9,538 bases of DNA from Acidobacteriaceae bacterium (GTDB taxonomy: Bacteria > Acidobacteriota > Terriglobia > Terriglobales > Acidobacteriaceae): positions 1 through 9,538 of the forward strand of contig JASHYS010000484.1 of NCBI GenBank assembly GCA_030042915.1, written 5' to 3'. The notes beneath the pieces are model-generated. The model was not told where the DNA came from. It ran no database searches and saw only the letters and a list, made by a program, of their open reading frames with translations. Shown here in pieces: positions 6,398-9,538 of this stretch. Position 1 is the first letter of the stretch. Every line of letters starts with the position of its first letter. Both the position numbers and the translations under genes were made by a program.

Positions 6398-7333
6398 ATG
6401 GACGTACTCGTGACCGGCGCCGCCGGATTTCTGGGCTCGCACCTCACCGACCGCCTGCTTGGCGAGGGCCACGCGGTTCTGGCCGTAGATAACCTCTCGA
6501 CCGGCGATCGGGACAACCTGGCCCATCTTGCCGGGCATCCGCGTTTCCGCTTTGAGGAGCGGGACATCTGCACCAGCTTCGATCCCGGACACGTCGACTA
6601 CATTTTCAATCTGGCTTCTCCGGCCAGCCCGCCGGAATATCTGCGCATGGGCATCGAAACATTGCGTGTGGGCTCACTGGGCGTCGAAAACACGCTGGAG
6701 ATCGCGGCGCGCTATAACGCCGGCTTCCTGCACGCGTCCACATCGGAGTGCTACGGCGATCCACTGGAGCATCCGCAAAAAGAATCTTACTGGGGCAACG
6801 TAAATCCGGTAGGGCCGCGCAGCGTGTACGACGAGTCCAAGCGCTTTGCCGAGGCGCTGGTGATGGCCTACCACCGCTCGCGCGGCGTCAACACGCGCAT
6901 GGTGCGCATCTTCAACACCTACGGCCCGCGGCTGCATCCCGGCGATGGCCGCGTAATTTCGAACTTCATGATGCAGGCGTTGCGCGGCGAGCCGCTCACC
7001 ATTTACGGCGACGGCCGCCAGACGCGCAGCTTCTGCTACGTCGACGACCTGATCGATGGCATCGTGCGCCTCTCGCGCAGCGACGAGCACTACCCCGTGA
7101 ACATCGGCAACCCTGAGGAGTTCACGATTTTGGAGTGCGCGCAGGCGGTGCTTGAAGTGACCGGGTCGAAGCGCGAATTGCGCTTCGTTGATTTGCCCGA
7201 AGACGATCCCACGCGCCGCCAGCCCGACATTACCAAGGCCCGCACGCTCCTGGGGTGGGAGCCGAAAGTCCCGCTCAAAGAGGGACTGAAGAAGTCGCTC
7301 GAATATTTTCGCGGGAAAGCCGCACATCAATGA
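6398..7333 (+). CDS. UDP-glucuronate decarboxylase (UDP-xylose synthase), SDR family
   Basis: A 311-residue extended short-chain dehydrogenase/reductase that decarboxylates UDP-glucuronate to UDP-xylose using bound NAD+ (EC 4.1.1.35). The NAD-binding motif [10 protein letters not shown] is at 7-16. The sequence follows UDP-xylose synthases closely: [13 protein letters not shown] NLASPASPP at 71-79, STSECYGDP from 114 (catalytic T115 and E117), [11 protein letters not shown] from 131, and Y144/K148 in YDESK. It also has [20 protein letters not shown] from 170, [15 protein letters not shown] from 203, and [10 protein letters not shown] from 269, with R274 aligned to the family's substrate-binding Arg. 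Small departures are Cys118 where Val is common and Ser147 where Gly is common in YDEGK. The ATG at 6398 follows TGGAGA at a long distance (about 14 bases). Placed 80 bases after ugd, it would consume the ugd product. A related UDP-glucose 4-epimerase is less likely given these motifs. Confidence 0.93.
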   Translation: MDVLVTGAAGFLGSHLTDRLLGEGHAVLAVDNLSTGDRDNLAHLAGHPRFRFEERDICTSFDPGHVDYIFNLASPASPPEYLRMGIETLRVGSLGVENTLEIAARYNAGFLHASTSECYGDPLEHPQKESYWGNVNPVGPRSVYDESKRFAEALVMAYHRSRGVNTRMVRIFNTYGPRLHPGDGRVISNFMMQALRGEPLTIYGDGRQTRSFCYVDDLIDGIVRLSRSDEHYPVNIGNPEEFTILECAQAVLEVTGSKRELRFVDLPEDDPTRRQPDITKARTLLGWEPKVPLKEGLKKSLEYFRGKAAHQ

Positions 7334-7341
7334 ACGGGGTG

Positions 7342-7368
7342 CCCCGTCCTGGCTTTGCTAGGGCGAGG
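7342..7368. terminator. Strong hairpin after the decarboxylase gene, possible bidirectional terminator or dispersed repeat
   Basis: Arms CCCCGTCCTGGC (7342-7353) and GCTAGGGCGAGG (7357-7368) pair over 12 positions with nine Watson-Crick pairs, two G-T pairs and one mismatch around a TTT loop. It begins eight bases after the decarboxylase stop and lies between two convergent genes, the right place for a shared terminator. There is no T tract on either strand, so intrinsic termination is unproven. A shorter overlapping inverted repeat, ACGGGG/CCCCGT, spans 7334-7347 and could compete with it. Confidence 0.5.
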
Positions 7369-7391
7369 TAGCGGTCTGAAGGGACGATAGC

Positions 7392-7405
7392 CCGCGCTAG
7401 CGCGG
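7392..7405. repeat. Perfect 14-base GC-rich palindrome over the DUF3106 stop codon
   Basis: CCGCGCTAGCGCGG equals its own reverse complement. The TAG stop of the minus-strand gene (7397-7399) lies in its centre. It may serve as part of a 3'-end structure, a protein-binding palindrome, or an end of the repeat element beginning at 7334. Confidence 0.55.
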
Positions 7406-8251
7406 CGCCTCGTAGGGCTCGGCGCGCAGCAGATTGTTAAGAATGTCGCGCTCGTCGGGCGAAAAGACATTCTGGTAGCGCGCGGAGTTAAGCACGGTGG
7501 AGCGCTGATCGAGCGGCACCGAGCGGAGATCCTGAAATGCGTTCTTCACCAGCGCCTGCCGGTCAGCCGGCAGCGCCATGTAGCGGCGGCCGGCTTGGCG
7601 CACTTGGGCCTGTTCCTGCGGCGACATGTGCTCCAGCATCTCGTTCCGCGCCAAGCGCTGTTGCCGTTGCGCTTCAGGCATCTGGTTTAACCGATGCAGC
7701 TGGTCAACCAGCCGCTGCTGCTCGGCCGGACCCAGGCGGTTGAAACTGGGATCATTGCGCAGGAGCCGCTCCTGATCCTGAGCGTTCAGGTTACGGTGCT
7801 GATTGAGCCAGTCGCCCAGGTGCCCCGGAGGAGCCGCGCCGGGATATGCATTTCCGGGCCGCGCTGCGCCGTTGCCCTGGCCGGCGTACGGCCTGCCGTT
7901 ATATTGCGGGTTCTGCTGATAGGGGCGCTGCTGGTTCTGGTACGGCGCCTGATTCTGGTAAGGCCTCTGCTGGGTTTGATATTGCCCCTGCTGATTCTGG
8001 TAAGGCCGCTGCTGATTCTGATAGGGCCGCTGCTGATTCTGGTTCTGATATTGGCGCTGCTGCTTTTGATACTGCTTTTGCTGCTGGTTCTGCTGGCGGG
8101 CGGCCTGGCGCGCGTTCAGGGCGGGACGCGCAGGGGCGGGACGTTGTGCGACACGCTGGCCGAATGCTCCGGAAGCAGACAGGGAGAGAACCAGGACCGC
8201 AGCGGCGAGCGCCGTCCTACGCCATCTTTCCGCGTTGGATGTCCTGTTCAC
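7397..8251 (-). CDS. Exported DUF3106 protein with Gln/Asn/Tyr-rich repeats
   Basis: A 284-residue exported protein of unknown function. The N terminus (NRTSNAERWRR, then a hydrophobic run ALAAAVLVLSLSASGAFG) is a signal peptide, with cleavage likely near residue 31. Residues about 53-118 are a low-complexity heptad repeat based on RPYQNQQ. The C-terminal half (about 142-278) is a charged helical domain matching DUF3106: it contains DWLNQHRNLN, a run of short segments ending in Pro-Glu or Pro-Ala turns, and FSPDERDILNNLL. The start is taken as GTG at 8251, because GGGAGAAGGA lies just upstream (8255-8264) and the signal peptide then has a normal length; a TTG at 8269 in the same frame is less likely. 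It is last in a minus-strand operon behind an ECF sigma and an anti-sigma gene, 39 bases after the latter, so it is probably controlled by or connected to that pathway. Function may be periplasmic; DUF3106 has no assigned activity that I know of. Confidence 0.82.
   Translation of the reverse strand: MNRTSNAERWRRTALAAAVLVLSLSASGAFGQRVAQRPAPARPALNARQAARQQNQQQKQYQKQQRQYQNQNQQRPYQNQQRPYQNQQGQYQTQQRPYQNQAPYQNQQRPYQQNPQYNGRPYAGQGNGAARPGNAYPGAAPPGHLGDWLNQHRNLNAQDQERLLRNDPSFNRLGPAEQQRLVDQLHRLNQMPEAQRQQRLARNEMLEHMSPQEQAQVRQAGRRYMALPADRQALVKNAFQDLRSVPLDQRSTVLNSARYQNVFSPDERDILNNLLRAEPYEAPR
7898..8095 (-). repeat. Degenerate 21-base tandem repeat encoding RPYQNQQ heptads
   Basis: About 200 bases of repeating CAG/AAC/TAC-type codons encode roughly eight imperfect copies of a 7-residue unit (RPYQNQQ, with variants GQYQTQQ and APYQNQQ). 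Adjacent units are nearly identical at the DNA level around 7985-8045, indicating expansion by slippage or unequal exchange. The region stays open in several frames of the opposite strand, which produces spurious Leu-rich ORFs there. Confidence 0.8.
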
Positions 8252-8254
8252 GCG

Positions 8255-8264
8255 TCCTTCTCCC
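8255..8264 (-). promoter_or_regulatory. Ribosome binding site deciding the DUF3106 start
   Basis: The minus strand reads GGGAGAAGGA just before the GTG at 8251; GGAG is eight bases and AAGGA three bases from it. This supports GTG 8251 over the upstream TTG at 8269, which lies in front of the site. Confidence 0.55.
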
Positions 8265-8290
8265 GGCAATGTGGCATCTCCTCAAGAAAC

Positions 8291-8794
8291 TCAATCTCCG
8301 CTTTCGTTGTTGGTAAGAGACTCCATCTGATCCAGCACCTGCGCATTGCTGTCGAGTGTTTGCAGATCGTGCACTACGGCCGCTTGAGGAGTCGGCTGCG
8401 GGGCCTGCATCCAATCGTTGATCCCAAGATAGGTTCCACCACCCAGAAGCAGCATGACGGTAAGCGCCGTGGCTGCCAGCGGGCGCACATGCAAGCCTGA
8501 GCCGTAGGCAATCGACGCGCGCATCCGCGCCATCTGGCGCGCAAACCAGCCGGCCGGCGCAGCCTCGCGCTCCTCGCGCATACGCGCGCCAAGCCGGGTA
8601 AGAAAGTAGGGATTGGGCTCGGGCGCTTGCCACGCGTCAAGCAGCTCGATGGTGGCTTTCAGCTCACCCAGCTCGCCCTGGCACTGGCTGCACTCCGCAA
8701 CATGCGTTTGCACCTTGGCTGGCGGCTTCTGATCGAGCAGCATGTCGGCCAGCTTGGTTTCCATCCCCGTGCAATTCGCTTTCGTCGATTTCAT
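8291..8794 (-). CDS. Membrane anti-sigma factor with zinc-binding N-terminal domain
   Basis: A 167-residue probable anti-sigma factor that would hold the adjacent ECF sigma at the membrane until a signal releases it. The N-terminal domain has the ZAS/zf-HC2 pattern H31-x3-C35-x2-C38 in HVAECSQC, with C8 as the probable fourth zinc ligand. A linker (about 55-100) is followed by one membrane helix at about 106-124 (ATALTVMLLLGGGTYLG), leaving a C-terminal periplasmic tail of about 40 residues rich in Gln, Asp and Asn, too short for a known sensor domain. The ATG at 8794 was chosen because it places C8 and the HxxxCxxC motif at the usual distance from the N terminus. The frame is open further to a TTG at 8881, overlapping the sigma gene, but that adds a basic 29-residue segment unlike the family. 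It lies 79 bases after the sigma gene and 39 bases before the DUF3106 gene. Confidence 0.85.
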   Translation of the reverse strand: MKSTKANCTGMETKLADMLLDQKPPAKVQTHVAECSQCQGELGELKATIELLDAWQAPEPNPYFLTRLGARMREEREAAPAGWFARQMARMRASIAYGSGLHVRPLAATALTVMLLLGGGTYLGINDWMQAPQPTPQAAVVHDLQTLDSNAQVLDQMESLTNNESGD

Positions 8795-8873
8795 GGCTTG
8801 CCACCCCGTGATTCCGCCGGTCAATTTTCGTTCTCTTCGCGTCCGGCTTCTTTTTTCACTCTTGCTCTTGCCC

Positions 8874-9530
8874 TCAGACAAAATCCTTCAGTTTTTCCCG
8901 CAGCGTCTGGTAGGCGCGGAAAAGGAGCGATTTGGTTGCCGACTCGCTCAGCTTCAGCACCTCTCCGATCTGCCGGTAATCCATCCCCTGATACTTGTGC
9001 ATTAAGACTGCCATGCGCTGGCGTTCAGGGAGCGCCATCACATGAAGGCGAATGGCGGCCATGCGCTCCTCGCGCAGCATCCGCTCTTCCACCGAAGGCT
9101 CATCATCGGCCAGGTCGGGAGTGGTTCCACTTTCCTCGTCCGGCTGGTCGAGATACACCGTTTGTGCCGCGCGCTCGTGCCGCGTGTCGCGCGCGTGATT
9201 CACGGCCAGGTTGGTAGCTATCCGATAAAGCCAGGTGGTGAATCTGGCTTCGGCCCGGTAGGTGCCCCTGGCACGATAGACGCGCAGAAACACTTCCTGC
9301 GCCAACTCTTCGGCAACCGCCTGGTTCCCCACCATCCGGTAAAGGAAGTGAATCATGGGCCGGTGGTACTTCTCCGCCAGGTAAGTGAAACTGGCTTCGT
9401 CACCCTCGGCCACGCGCAGCATCAATGCCGCGTCGCTGCCCGGATCCAATTCCGGCCGTTGGCCCGTGGTCGCCGGATGGCCCGGCGAACCGGCTCGGAG
9501 GCCCGGACCGTTGAGGACCATAGTTGCCAT
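8874..9530 (-). CDS. ECF (RpoE-like) RNA polymerase sigma factor
   Basis: A 218-residue extracytoplasmic-function sigma factor with regions 2 and 4 only. Region 2 spans about 47-115: YHRPMIHFLYRMVG, then EELAQEVFLRVYRA (residues 74-88) for core binding and -10 recognition, and FTTWLYRIATNLAVNHARD (97-115). An acidic linker (about 123-150) leads to region 4 (about 155-214): LPERQRMAVLMHKYQGMDY, then QIGEVLKLSESATKSLLFRA, the helix-turn-helix that reads the -35 element. The N terminus has about 30 extra residues rich in Gly and Pro before region 2. The ATG at 9530 is the first in frame; ATG at 9521 is an alternative, and the true start could lie beyond the window because only eight bases remain upstream. 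It is the first visible gene of the minus-strand operon with the anti-sigma and DUF3106 genes. Its own promoter, which would show its binding site if it is autoregulated, is outside the window. Confidence 0.93.
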   Translation of the reverse strand: MATMVLNGPGLRAGSPGHPATTGQRPELDPGSDAALMLRVAEGDEASFTYLAEKYHRPMIHFLYRMVGNQAVAEELAQEVFLRVYRARGTYRAEARFTTWLYRIATNLAVNHARDTRHERAAQTVYLDQPDEESGTTPDLADDEPSVEERMLREERMAAIRLHVMALPERQRMAVLMHKYQGMDYRQIGEVLKLSESATKSLLFRAYQTLREKLKDFV

Positions 9531-9538
9531 ATCTTCTG

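Noticed and set aside
7898..8095. Possible CRISPR array or DNA tandem-repeat element
   Set aside because: The repeat has a 21-base period with no unique spacers and stays in frame with a protein heptad, so it is a coding repeat.
7694..8500. Plus-strand ORF of 268 codons with a very Leu/Ile/Val-rich middle that looks like a membrane protein
   Set aside because: It is antisense to the Gln/Asn/Tyr repeat of the DUF3106 gene; reverse complements of CAG/AAC/TAC codons give Leu/Val/Ile runs. It continues into the anti-sigma gene and has no supporting ribosome site.
8795..8881. N-terminal extension of the anti-sigma factor from a TTG at 8881
   Set aside because: It adds 29 basic residues and overlaps the sigma gene; the ATG at 8794 fits the spacing of the zinc-binding motif in the family.

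Overview
The window is GC-rich (by eye, about 60% or more) and densely coded, and reads as chromosomal DNA of a Gram-negative bacterium. The mix of a LytS/LytTR pair, a secreted serpin, an EF-P with asparagine at the loop tip, a UDP-glucuronate decarboxylase and an ECF sigma factor/anti-sigma/DUF3106 operon suggests Acidobacteriota (class Terriglobia or a relative). That placement is inferred from gene content and has not been tested by a search. I see no tRNA, rRNA, CRISPR array, transposase or phage gene.

Layout. (1) Positions 1-2714, plus strand: the 3' end of an outer-membrane beta-barrel gene overlaps by 4 bases (ATGA) a LytS-type membrane histidine kinase gene, which abuts a LytTR response regulator gene. 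These look like one translationally coupled operon. (2) Positions 2722-4566, minus strand: efp (elongation factor P), then a gene for an exported serpin with its own strong ribosome binding site. The serpin gene ends 7 bases from the convergent regulator gene. (3) Positions 4567-4901: a gene-free divergent spacer holding the efp and ugd upstream regions and a 14-base inverted repeat. (4) Positions 4902-7333, plus strand: UDP-glucose 6-dehydrogenase followed by UDP-glucuronate decarboxylase. Together these convert UDP-glucose to UDP-glucuronate and then UDP-xylose, precursors for surface polysaccharide. (5) Positions 7334-7405: a convergent junction packed with inverted repeats. (6) Positions 7397-9530, minus strand: an ECF sigma factor, a zinc-binding membrane anti-sigma factor, and an exported DUF3106 protein with a Gln/Asn/Tyr-rich heptad repeat.

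Most of the window concerns the cell envelope: two regulatory modules (LytS/LytTR and ECF sigma/anti-sigma), sugar-nucleotide supply, an outer-membrane protein and two exported proteins. Nothing here is clearly a wholly new system. The items most worth a second look are the EF-P loop tip, the exported repeat protein under sigma/anti-sigma control, the outer-membrane protein coupled to LytS/LytTR, the serpin reactive loop, and the inverted-repeat cluster after the decarboxylase gene.
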